32,737 nucleotides of DNA from a virus. A program made the translations under genes and the position numbers. Below, one piece after another: positions 1 through 7,233 of this stretch. The DNA is taken from positions 1 to 32,737 of the IMG/VR virus record IMGVR_UViG_3300027969_000279, one strand, 5' to 3'. The notes under the pieces were generated by a model. That model was not told where the DNA came from and searched no databases. It worked only from the letters and a program-made list of their open reading frames with translations. Every line of letters begins with the position of its first letter. The stretch's first letter is position 1.

Positions 1-11
1 AGGTGTACGCA

Positions 12-908
12 TTACATTTCTCCAACAAAATTAGCAACTGCTGGCATATCTCCTTGGAAATGGTAAGTACCAATGTGTGCTGTTTTCATCCAAGGACACA
101 ACCAAATTTTACCGCCAATGTTACGCCAGTATTGGCAGAACATATAATCTTCTGATAGGTAACGATGTGATGCGCCTGATTCCATGTCTAATAATTTTTT
201 AAATCCATCTTTAACATCTTTACCTTCAGCTGCATCTTTCATTAAAGAATGTACATGGTCAAAAGGATAACCGTTATCAATAACAGTATCAAAATAGGCA
301 TGAATGTAACGTGAACCGTCAAAGTTGGCTTGGCCAACATGGTCTGGTTTGTAACGGAATTCAGGATAAGCTTTTTCCCATTTTGCAAACACTTCACGCT
401 TAATCATCATAAAGCCAGTACCAATCTCCATAACTTCTAATGGTTCTGTTACTTGGAATTGTGCCGTACCTTTAACTGGATTAAACACATAATCACCAGT
501 AACTTTTTCAAGCATACCTGGTTCTAAACCAGGATTCTTTTCAATGGCACGCTTAACTGCACGCCACTTGATTGCTTTCTTGGGATAAGGACCACCAGCA
601 ACATCTTTGTCTAGTGCCAACAAAGCAATTACATCTTGTGGATTAAAATGAATATCAGAATCGATGAACAACATATGTGTACAATCGGAACGATGAATAA
701 ATTCGTCAACCAAATAGTTGCGAGCTCTAGTAATTAAGGACTCATTAAACAAGAATGAGAATTTGACTTGTATGCCATATTGCATACACATACCCTGTAA
801 ATCAAGGCACGCTTTCATATACAGGCCATGATTTTGGCCACCATACATCGGTGTCGCCACGAATAACCGTTTATTTTGTAAATCTTCTTTTTTAATTGAT
901 ATTTCCAT
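12..908 (-). CDS. Glycosyltransferase-like protein (GT-A type)
   Basis: The 298-aa protein starts with a short basic stretch followed by VATPMYGG and has an acidic DxD-type motif in MLFIDSDIHF (about residues 79-88), the usual nucleotide-sugar/metal site of GT-A glycosyltransferases. An AGGPYP element follows, as in glycosyltransferase-like phage proteins. A late SEDYMFCQYWR segment could supply the catalytic acid. There is no signal peptide or membrane segment, so it should act in the cytoplasm on DNA, virion proteins or a host glycan; the acceptor cannot be told. The ATG lies just downstream of the terminator of the preceding winged-helix gene, and I see no strong promoter of its own, so readthrough is likely. 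The gene is complete, with TAA at 12-14. The fold is fairly sure; the substrate is unknown. Confidence 0.7.
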   Translation of the reverse strand: MEISIKKEDLQNKRLFVATPMYGGQNHGLYMKACLDLQGMCMQYGIQVKFSFLFNESLITRARNYLVDEFIHRSDCTHMLFIDSDIHFNPQDVIALLALDKDVAGGPYPKKAIKWRAVKRAIEKNPGLEPGMLEKVTGDYVFNPVKGTAQFQVTEPLEVMEIGTGFMMIKREVFAKWEKAYPEFRYKPDHVGQANFDGSRYIHAYFDTVIDNGYPFDHVHSLMKDAAEGKDVKDGFKKLLDMESGASHRYLSEDYMFCQYWRNIGGKIWLCPWMKTAHIGTYHFQGDMPAVANFVGEM

Positions 909-926
909 TTGGACCCCGATAATATT

Positions 927-949
927 AAAAAAGGGGACCTAAGTCCCCC
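927..949 (-). terminator. Rho-independent terminator of the winged-helix gene
   Basis: Read on the minus strand there is a 6-bp perfect GGGGAC/GTCCCC stem with a 4-base loop (933-948), followed at once by six T (927-932). It lies 9 bases after the stop codon of the small winged-helix gene. It should end that transcript before the glycosyltransferase gene. Confidence 0.88.
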
Positions 950-956
950 ACACAGA

Positions 957-1220
957 TTAGGCTAGTGAATAACCTGATTTGATAGCTGCACGAACTAAAG
1001 CCTTAGTTGGTTTGCCCATGCGATAGAAAGCAACTTTCTTACCATCTACAACTTTTTTGTTTGTGTAGATTACATGACCTTCTTGACGCAGTTCATCAAT
1101 GCGGGCTGTAACATTGGTAATGCCGAAACGGCGTTGTGCTTGTTTGACAGTAAAAGTGTTGTAACCTGAAGGTTGTTGTAAGGCGTTCAACATCTTTTCT
1201 TTAGCAGATAATTTGCTCAT
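957..1220 (-). CDS. Small winged-helix DNA-binding protein
   Basis: This is a basic 87-aa protein. Residues 5-45 look like a helix-turn-helix: KEKMLNALQQ, then FTVKQAQRRFGI as the first helices, then NVTARIDELRQEGHVI as recognition helix and turn. A short beta wing follows (IYTNKKVVDGKKVAFYRMG). It resembles the short phage helix-turn-helix proteins related to MarR-like winged helices. A GGAG sequence 7 bases before the ATG fixes the start. The gene has its own sigma70-type promoter (1275-1303), a 5' hairpin in its leader and its own terminator (927-949), so it is a stand-alone early unit. That suits a regulator of phage or host transcription, possibly self-regulated. The target is not known. 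Confidence 0.75.
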   Translation of the reverse strand: MSKLSAKEKMLNALQQPSGYNTFTVKQAQRRFGITNVTARIDELRQEGHVIYTNKKVVDGKKVAFYRMGKPTKALVRAAIKSGYSLA

Positions 1221-1252
1221 TGTAATACTCCATAGTAAAGTTAAAATAAATC

Positions 1253-1267
1253 CTTGCCTTAAGCAAG
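1253..1267 (-). promoter_or_regulatory. Inverted repeat at the 5' end of the winged-helix mRNA
   Basis: CTTGC and GCAAG arms enclose a 5-base spacer, right at the predicted transcription start (about 1268) of the promoter at 1275-1303. It could be an mRNA-stabilising hairpin or an operator half-site pair for the encoded winged-helix protein. Function is inferred only. Confidence 0.4.
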
Positions 1268-1274
1268 TTCACAC

Positions 1275-1303
1275 AGTATATCATTATGTATATGTGTTGT
1301 CAA
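1275..1303 (-). promoter_or_regulatory. Sigma70-type promoter for the winged-helix gene
   Basis: Minus strand: TTGACA (1298-1303), a spacer of exactly 17 bases, then TATACT (1275-1280), preceded by TGA as an extended -10. The predicted start is near 1268, about 48 bases before the ATG at 1220. It should be read by host RNA polymerase early in infection. Confidence 0.85.
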
Positions 1304-1307
1304 GCGT

Positions 1308-2567
1308 TTATCGACCAACTTGTGGTAAATATTTCGCTTTGGTATCTTCCCATGACAGGTAAATAAGGTCGTCATAGAAAAGAGTTTCGTAGGATACCGT
1401 ATTCTTTTTTTGTAATTGCCGAATACGGCCTTTGGCATATTTTGTTTTCCAAATATTACTTAATGCTTCTTCGCTGGTATCGAAAGACTTTACCAATGCC
1501 TCATCTGTAATTTCTTTACGGAGATATTCATTGGTATTATTGTAAAGTGGACTGAAATAGATACCACGTTGATGTTCGGTACGGATGAGTTGTTTAGGAA
1601 TACCTAATTTAGAATAAGCAAAGTTTAATGACCTATTTTTATGGTCACGCTTAAGTGGAAGGCCTTGAGTGTTCTTGGCTTCCCACCATTCAAAATATTT
1701 ACGAGTATGATTCTCTTTAATCCAGTCAAACACTAGCTTTTTGGTTGCTCTACTAGGTTCAAATGCCACAGAACCTGAGGAGAATCCCATTTTATTCCAA
1801 TGCTCTAATCCGTCATATTGAGATAGACCGCCAGACTTAGTATTCCCATAAAGACTAGTAGTAGTAACTCCAACGAGGACATCTCCATATTGTCTTTTCC
1901 AATCCTTTTGAACTGTATCAGATAAACACATTAATGCTAATAACTTACCACCCATGTAATTAAAACCAAGTGGTTGTAACGGAACGATTGTAGAACCAAT
2001 TGCAGTATGATTAATCATATGCTGTTGTGTCTTAATATCTCTCGACCATCCGATTGCGTTATCTCTCGGAGTCAAGTCCAGGAAGTCTGAGGAGATACAG
2101 ATAACACCAAGGTATTTATTAGTTACTTCATCGGTCAAAACATAGAATAGGTTACGACCAATGTTACTGTTATTCTTCATTGTAGAAGAAAAGGTACGAA
2201 TGGCATTCCATCTTTCGGCATCAGGACCATTTGAGAGAACCATAACAGGTTTTAATTTTTCATAATCATCAGGTTCTTGTGGCATCCAAAAATTAGATTT
2301 TACTTTATCAACTAATTTCTTTTGTTCAGGATCCACCATCATAGTTTCAGAACCAAATAGTGTAGATACCTCATGAACAGGATATCTTTCTTTTACTTCA
2401 CACCACTTTTGGTATAAAGTATATTCACGAACATCCATTTGTGAAGCGTATGTTAAGTCCTTGATAAGGACTTCTTTCATACCATTTTCATCAATATGTT
2501 CAAAGGTCGTATTATTTGCCGACCATTTTTTCCATTGCGATTCTACAAACTCAATTGGTGTTGCCAT
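1308..2567 (-). CDS. DUF4338/DruA-like protein
   Basis: The 419-aa protein has a central region (about residues 138-265) that follows the DUF4338 pattern named after DruA of Druantia defence systems: NLFYVL, YLGVICISS, a PRDNAIGW segment, N-containing helix, IVPLQPLG, LLALMCLSDTV, DWKRQYGD, then a beta strand with T and the end GLEHWNKMGF. The N-terminal 130 residues and the C-terminal 150 residues (basic, with many K/R) are not recognised. The ATG overlaps the deformylase stop as TAATG, so the two are translationally coupled, and this is the last gene of the gp47-gp46 chain. No other Druantia gene (for example DruE-type helicase) is nearby, so a defence role is not implied; a nucleic-acid role in the recombination operon is possible. 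The family call rests on motif pattern only. Confidence 0.6.
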   Translation of the reverse strand: MATPIEFVESQWKKWSANNTTFEHIDENGMKEVLIKDLTYASQMDVREYTLYQKWCEVKERYPVHEVSTLFGSETMMVDPEQKKLVDKVKSNFWMPQEPDDYEKLKPVMVLSNGPDAERWNAIRTFSSTMKNNSNIGRNLFYVLTDEVTNKYLGVICISSDFLDLTPRDNAIGWSRDIKTQQHMINHTAIGSTIVPLQPLGFNYMGGKLLALMCLSDTVQKDWKRQYGDVLVGVTTTSLYGNTKSGGLSQYDGLEHWNKMGFSSGSVAFEPSRATKKLVFDWIKENHTRKYFEWWEAKNTQGLPLKRDHKNRSLNFAYSKLGIPKQLIRTEHQRGIYFSPLYNNTNEYLRKEITDEALVKSFDTSEEALSNIWKTKYAKGRIRQLQKKNTVSYETLFYDDLIYLSWEDTKAKYLPQVGR

Positions 2568-3142
2568 TATTTTAAGCCGATTTTCTTCATTAATTTGTTA
2601 CGTTTCTTCATACCAGATTGTAATGCCATTGGTTTCACACGACTAGTATACACGATACCATTCATATGGTCAAGCTCATGTAGAAAACAACGAGCAGATA
2701 TACCAGAATAAGTTGCCGTTTTCTTTTCACCATTGAAGTCTTGGTATTCCACATCAATCATAGCAGGTCTGGTAATTGACAAACCTAAAAATGGAAAAGA
2801 AAGACATCCTTCCATCATATGTTTTTCATCGTATGTTTTTAATAATTTTGGATTGTAATGTGCCACAAAGTTATCTTCAGCACCCATAACAAAAACTCGG
2901 TATTTAAATCCACATTGGTTGGCAGATAATCCATAACCTTTGTGTAATTTACAGGTTTCAACCAAAGATGATGCAAACTCAGTTGGATCAACTGGTGGAG
3001 TTTTAAAGTCGAATTCAGGCATTACTTCTTTTAAAATTGGATGATCCTCAGACACCAATCTAAAAGTAGGAATACTTCCTTTAGGTAATGATACCGATTC
3101 TTTTACGGCATCTTCTGTATTAATTTTAAATAGTTCGGTCAT
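2567..3142 (-). CDS. def: Peptide deformylase
   Basis: This enzyme removes the N-formyl group from new proteins. All three deformylase motifs are present: GYGLSANQ (motif 1), EGCLS with the metal-binding cysteine (motif 2) and HELDH with two metal-binding histidines and the catalytic glutamate (motif 3). The C-terminus is Lys-rich. I chose the ATG at 3142, giving MTELFK, because it overlaps the heme oxygenase stop as ATGA and has GGGAG about 8 bases upstream. An in-frame ATG at 3157 inside the upstream gene would add five residues. The protein is 191 aa, slightly longer than typical bacterial enzymes through an N-terminal extension. Deformylase is a known auxiliary gene of aquatic T4-like phages. 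It probably supports high rates of phage or host protein maturation. Confidence 0.93.
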   Translation of the reverse strand: MTELFKINTEDAVKESVSLPKGSIPTFRLVSEDHPILKEVMPEFDFKTPPVDPTEFASSLVETCKLHKGYGLSANQCGFKYRVFVMGAEDNFVAHYNPKLLKTYDEKHMMEGCLSFPFLGLSITRPAMIDVEYQDFNGEKKTATYSGISARCFLHELDHMNGIVYTSRVKPMALQSGMKKRNKLMKKIGLK

Positions 3143-3684
3143 TTCATGTTCTCCCATAATTCGTCAAAGATACCTGCTGACAAATCAAAACCTAATAAGG
3201 CTTCATCAACAAGGTCTGTACTCAGTTTTGCATCAAGTGCTTTAATCAAAGCAGGTCTATCTTGAAATTGATATGCCAAGCCTGAACCAGGAACTCTCTT
3301 AGCAATAATTTTACCACCATATAAATCACCCATGTGTCTTACATAAACATGAGCCAATAATTTAGGCCGATTTTTTATATCATAATTTAATTCAACAAAT
3401 CTTTCACGATATTTTTCGGTACTTTTATATCTTGTTGTTGGATTCCACATATACAGTTCACCTAAGTCTTGTTCAATAAAATGTGCTCTACGGAGGTCAG
3501 GTAAATCCCAAGTAAGACCAGCAATTGAAGCATAATATTCCAGGTTACTATAAACAATGTACATCTGTTGTAAGTACATACCATAATGTTCTTTGGTGAT
3601 AGTACCACCTAATAAGTATTGCACAAAAGGATGTGCTTCTACTTCTCTGTGTTTGGCGTTGGTGTATTCTCTTAATATACTCAT
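3139..3684 (-). CDS. Heme oxygenase (biliverdin-forming)
   Basis: Heme oxygenase cleaves heme to biliverdin, CO and iron using ferredoxin or another reductant. The 181-aa protein aligns along its length with the HO-1 fold. The N-terminal helix LREYTNAKHREVEAHPF places H12 where the proximal heme ligand sits. The distal-helix signature appears as YVRHMGDLYGGKIIAKR (residues 114-130), with the flexible Gly residues. It is shorter than typical cyanobacterial enzymes (about 240 aa), lacking a C-terminal tail. The ATG overlaps the gp46 stop (ATGA), and its own stop overlaps the deformylase ATG. Cyanophages carry ho1 beside other bilin genes, but none is seen here. Release of iron from host heme, or bilin supply, are both possible roles. 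Confidence 0.88.
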   Translation of the reverse strand: MSILREYTNAKHREVEAHPFVQYLLGGTITKEHYGMYLQQMYIVYSNLEYYASIAGLTWDLPDLRRAHFIEQDLGELYMWNPTTRYKSTEKYRERFVELNYDIKNRPKLLAHVYVRHMGDLYGGKIIAKRVPGSGLAYQFQDRPALIKALDAKLSTDLVDEALLGFDLSAGIFDELWENMK

Positions 3685-5396
3685 CTTGCAATCTGACTAA
3701 AATTATTTTTCTTTTCAAAACGAATAACGGATCTAAACTTATCAAACAGTTGGTCACCTTTATGTGAGATAACAAATACATTGGATTCGCTTCCCATTTC
3801 ATGAATCAACTTCAAAAACTCCTCTGTACCCACACCATCTAAACTAGAATCAAATACTTCATCCAAAATTAATAGATTAGTATTTGTAGAATTCTTTAAC
3901 TTGGCAATCTGTCGCCATGTAAATAACAAGGCCAAGTCGATACGCATCTTTTCACCTTCTGAGAAATTGGCATAAGAGAACTCATCACGGTGCCTCGATT
4001 TGATTGTTTCTTCAAACGATTCATTGATGTTGAAGTTCACAAAGAAATCCATGGCAGTCAAATACTTGTTAATCAGTTTGTTCATGATAGGTAAGTATTG
4101 ACGGATAATCTTAGTCTTAATACCAGTATCTTTTAATAAAGAACCGGCATATTCATAATATTGTTTTTGTTCAGATATCTCTTTTTGTTTATTAACCAAC
4201 TCACCAAGTTCTTGTTGCAACTCTTTTAACTTATCATTTTCCGTTTCGATGCTCTCCCGTAAGGTAGATAGAGCTTCAATTTCTTTTTGGAGTTTATTAA
4301 TGTAAATATGTACTGCTGATATGGTTGAATTGTGTTTGACAATTTCATTGTTGTGTTCTTGAATATGTTTAACTATTTTTTGGATTTCTTCGATACGGTT
4401 GTTCGCCTCTTGGATTTTTGTTTCGATATCAGCAATTCCAACTCCAATTTCTCCTTTTGTTTTATCGATTCCACTAAGCTGGCTATGTCTGAAGGTGTCA
4501 GCGATACTTTGTTTACAGGTTGGGCAGTCGTGGTTTTCTTCATAGAACTTATACTCCTTATCTAATTTCTTTAAACGAGATTCTAGTTTGGATTCTAATT
4601 GAATTAATTTGGTACTTTTCTTTTCTATACTTAATTTATCTTGTATTTTACTTTGTAATACATCAATGTGTTTTTGAATTAAATCAATATCTCTTTGTAA
4701 AGTAAAGTTTTGGTCAATACTATCATTGATTTCTTTCTTTTTCTTTTCAATTTCGGTATCAGAACGAGTTTTATGTTCTTCTATGTTCTGTTTCTGAAAC
4801 TTAATCTTTTCAGCGGCAAGTTCCATTTGATACTTATTTGCCGTTGTTTGTTCTTTAATCTCTGACATTCTTTCTTTAACAACACCATTCATTGATGAGA
4901 AGATGCCGATGTCTAATAAATCTTCAATAATTGCTCTTCGGTCAGCGGGAGTAAGTTGCATAAATGGAACAAACGATGCAGAACCTAATATAACAACTTG
5001 AGTAAAGGACTTAAAATTTAATTTGAGAATGAATTTCTCTAAGTGTTCTTGATAATCTTTCGATGCGGCATTTTGGTCAACCATAACACCATTAGACCAC
5101 ACCTCAAATACATTTGGTTTAATACCACGAATTACTTTATATTCTTTTTTACCAATGGCAAATTCAATCTCAACAACCGCAGCTTGATTATTAATGGAGT
5201 TGAGTAGTTGTGGTTTGTTAATCTTACGAAATGGTTTACCAAAGAGACCAAAACATAAGGCATCTAGTATAGTGGACTTACCTGCACCATTATTACCAAT
5301 GATTAATGTGTTTGGTGACCTTTGAAAATCAATTTCTGTAAACGAGTTGCCAGTTGAAAGAAAGTTTTTCCACCTGACTTTTTGAAATATAATCAT
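3681..5396 (-). CDS. 46: gp46 recombination endonuclease, SMC/Rad50-like subunit
   Basis: This is the ATPase half of the T4-type gp46/gp47 (Rad50/Mre11) complex that resects DNA ends for recombination-dependent replication and host DNA breakdown. It has a Walker A (GNNGAGKST, residues 34-42), a long coiled coil broken by a zinc hook CPTC (about 290-293), an ABC signature FSEGEKMR (about 477-484) and a Walker B LLILDE (about 507-512) followed by a D-loop-like SSLDG. The 571 aa compare with 560 in T4. The start ATG overlaps the stop of the 73-aa gene as ATGA. The order 47, small gene, 46 with coupling supports equal production of the two subunits. Confidence 0.97.
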   Translation of the reverse strand: MIIFQKVRWKNFLSTGNSFTEIDFQRSPNTLIIGNNGAGKSTILDALCFGLFGKPFRKINKPQLLNSINNQAAVVEIEFAIGKKEYKVIRGIKPNVFEVWSNGVMVDQNAASKDYQEHLEKFILKLNFKSFTQVVILGSASFVPFMQLTPADRRAIIEDLLDIGIFSSMNGVVKERMSEIKEQTTANKYQMELAAEKIKFQKQNIEEHKTRSDTEIEKKKKEINDSIDQNFTLQRDIDLIQKHIDVLQSKIQDKLSIEKKSTKLIQLESKLESRLKKLDKEYKFYEENHDCPTCKQSIADTFRHSQLSGIDKTKGEIGVGIADIETKIQEANNRIEEIQKIVKHIQEHNNEIVKHNSTISAVHIYINKLQKEIEALSTLRESIETENDKLKELQQELGELVNKQKEISEQKQYYEYAGSLLKDTGIKTKIIRQYLPIMNKLINKYLTAMDFFVNFNINESFEETIKSRHRDEFSYANFSEGEKMRIDLALLFTWRQIAKLKNSTNTNLLILDEVFDSSLDGVGTEEFLKLIHEMGSESNVFVISHKGDQLFDKFRSVIRFEKKNNFSQIAR

Positions 5397-5614
5397 TTAC
5401 TAAAATGTTCTTTGATTGCTTCACATACTAAAATTTTACCACTATAATCTTTATTAATACCGGAATGGTCTAGTGTATATTTTCTAGCGGCATCCATACA
5501 TTCATTAATAATTAATTCTGCAAAGAATTCAATTTCTTTATCGGTTACTTCACGATTATCGTATGCAATGTATAATCCAGACTTTTCAGCTAAATCTTTA
5601 ATTTTATTATTCAC
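5393..5614 (-). CDS. Small conserved protein between gp47 and gp46
   Basis: This 73-aa protein starts with GTG, which overlaps the gp47 stop as GTGA; its own stop overlaps the gp46 start. The sequence is mostly helical: KIKDLAEKSGLYI, an acidic VTDKEIEFFAELIINECMDAA segment split over one amphipathic helix, and a C-terminal helix (LVCEAIKEHF). There are no cysteine pairs or recognisable catalytic motif. Similar short KIxxLAE-type proteins occur in marine T4-like phages, but I know no function. Tight coupling between two subunits of one nuclease makes an accessory or adaptor role plausible; this is inference. Confidence 0.75.
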   Translation of the reverse strand: MNNKIKDLAEKSGLYIAYDNREVTDKEIEFFAELIINECMDAARKYTLDHSGINKDYSGKILVCEAIKEHFSK

Positions 5615-6684
5615 GCTTGCTCCTGATTCAATGCCTCAACATACAGTTCTTTCAATACCGTTTTGAGTTTGCTATTATCAATATGTTCTTCTGAAATACC
5701 ATCCACAAACTTGTTAATGATTGTAATAGTATCTTCAGCTTCATTAATCATATCATCATCTACACCTTCTGTCAAGTCAGCAAAGTCCTCGGCAATGGTA
5801 ATATCGATTGGATTAACTTTGTATAACTTATCCATAAATCGGTCAAATAGATGTGGATTAGTTTTGTTGACTACCACAACCTTAACATATGTTCCGGTAT
5901 ACTTGTCTAAATCTTTGGCTAACATCTCCGAAATGGTGATTTCTTTATCATCATAGGTAATACGATGAAACATTACGTTGGGGTTCTCAATAAATTCCAA
6001 ATCAAGAGTATCAACATCAAACAAATGAAAGCCCCTCGGATCATTATAATCCTGCCAGGTGAGTTCGTAAGGATTGCCAAGATAACGGATATTGTCTTGA
6101 TTTGAACGGTGGTGATAATGACCTGAAAAAACAACATCAAACTTTTTAAATATTCCACGGTCTAATCCTTCGTGTGATGGCATACCACGATGCATGGCAA
6201 AGCCGGCAATTTCAAAATGACCCATACAAATGTTGGCATCGGTGTCAGATAATACAAACATACTATCATCGTGATTATCAGGACAAATCCAAGGCATCAT
6301 ACAAATAGGGTGTTTTTCTTTTAACCAAATTGTAGTTGGTTTATCTATTACAGTAATATTTTTGTACTCTTGTAGTAATAGGTTTACCGAATTTACATCA
6401 TTGGTATTTTTAAAATAGGTATCATGATTGCCAGCCAACATGAATACTTCAATATCCATATCTGACAGTTTATCAAAGAACATTTCTCTGGTACGTTTGT
6501 AAGTAAAGAAGTTTATATACTTACGGCGGTCAAAAGTATCCCCAAGGATAAGCACAGTATCAATACCTTGAGATTTAATAGTAGGAAAGAATGTTTCCGC
6601 ATAAAATTTTTCATAGTAATCCAGGAAATGAATTGAATCGTTTCTGGCTCCAAAATGTTGGTCGGTTATAATTGCTATTTTCAT
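5611..6684 (-). CDS. 47: gp47 recombination endonuclease, Mre11-like subunit
   Basis: This is the nuclease half of the gp46/gp47 complex. It shows the calcineurin-type phosphoesterase motifs in order: DQH (D8, H10), GDTFDRR (D49), GNHD (86-88), MGHFE (H156) and GHYHHRS (H189, H191). These residues bind two metal ions in the Mre11 family. The C-terminal third is acidic and helical, as expected for the capping and Rad50-contact region. Length is 357 aa against 339 in T4. It starts 12 bases after the gp55 stop and is coupled to the 73-aa gene by a GTGA overlap, so it heads the chain that ends with the DruA-like gene. Confidence 0.96.
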   Translation of the reverse strand: MKIAIITDQHFGARNDSIHFLDYYEKFYAETFFPTIKSQGIDTVLILGDTFDRRKYINFFTYKRTREMFFDKLSDMDIEVFMLAGNHDTYFKNTNDVNSVNLLLQEYKNITVIDKPTTIWLKEKHPICMMPWICPDNHDDSMFVLSDTDANICMGHFEIAGFAMHRGMPSHEGLDRGIFKKFDVVFSGHYHHRSNQDNIRYLGNPYELTWQDYNDPRGFHLFDVDTLDLEFIENPNVMFHRITYDDKEITISEMLAKDLDKYTGTYVKVVVVNKTNPHLFDRFMDKLYKVNPIDITIAEDFADLTEGVDDDMINEAEDTITIINKFVDGISEEHIDNSKLKTVLKELYVEALNQEQA

Positions 6685-6696
6685 CTTGTCATTATA

Positions 6697-7233
6697 TCAT
6701 TCGTCTAAGAACTTTTCAATCCCTTTTGGTTTCTTTGCCGCTTTTTTATTTTCTTTTGCCGTTTCAAAGTTTTCAATAAACTCAGAGATGTTATCATACA
6801 ATTCAAATTGCCTTGTGGTACCATCTTCCAATTCTAACATTTCAAACTCATCCAAAATACCCATTTGTTCAGTAGCTTTATACTTAACATAGGTTTGTTT
6901 CTTTTCTTTGGAGATTCTTCGTAGAAAGGCAAAGTAAATAATTTGGGTAAAATAAGCAAATGGATTTTTAGATTTGGTTGGATCAAAATTGGAAAAATAC
7001 ATTAAACAGTTTTCAATACCATCAGACATCATTTCATCACGGTAGGTATAGTTAATGAAGTTAGGTTTATGTGATAGACCTTCTGCAATCTTCATAAAAC
7101 ACTCACCAATGTAATTTGGTATAGGAGGTGGTTCTGTTTTATTTTTCTTTGCTTTTTTTACTCCCTCTTGATAATCCACCAAAGCCGCAAGAAAATCAGC
7201 ATTGTTTATATAATGTTTTTGCCTAGTTGCCAT
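6697..7233 (-). CDS. 55: gp55 late-transcription sigma factor
   Basis: gp55 is the small phage sigma factor that directs host RNA polymerase to TATAAATA-type late promoters. The 178-aa product (T4: 185) keeps the characteristic core: KIAEGLS, FINYTYRDEMMSDGIE, NFDPTKSKNPFAYFTQ and FLRRISKEKK. Its last residues (GIEKFLDE) match the hydrophobic/acidic sliding-clamp-binding tail of T4 gp55. Its presence agrees with the NATAAATA elements found upstream of structural genes in this window. The 5' end overlaps the end of the dehydratase gene by 11 bases. Confidence 0.95.
   Translation of the reverse strand: MATRQKHYINNADFLAALVDYQEGVKKAKKNKTEPPPIPNYIGECFMKIAEGLSHKPNFINYTYRDEMMSDGIENCLMYFSNFDPTKSKNPFAYFTQIIYFAFLRRISKEKKQTYVKYKATEQMGILDEFEMLELEDGTTRQFELYDNISEFIENFETAKENKKAAKKPKGIEKFLDE

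Noticed and set aside
1308-2567. A full Druantia defence system
   Set aside because: Only one DruA-like protein is present; no helicase or other Druantia component is adjacent, and the neighbours are phage recombination genes.
3143-3157. ATG adding five residues to the deformylase
   Set aside because: The ATG at 3142 has the better-spaced GGGAG and the ATGA overlap seen at every other junction of this operon.
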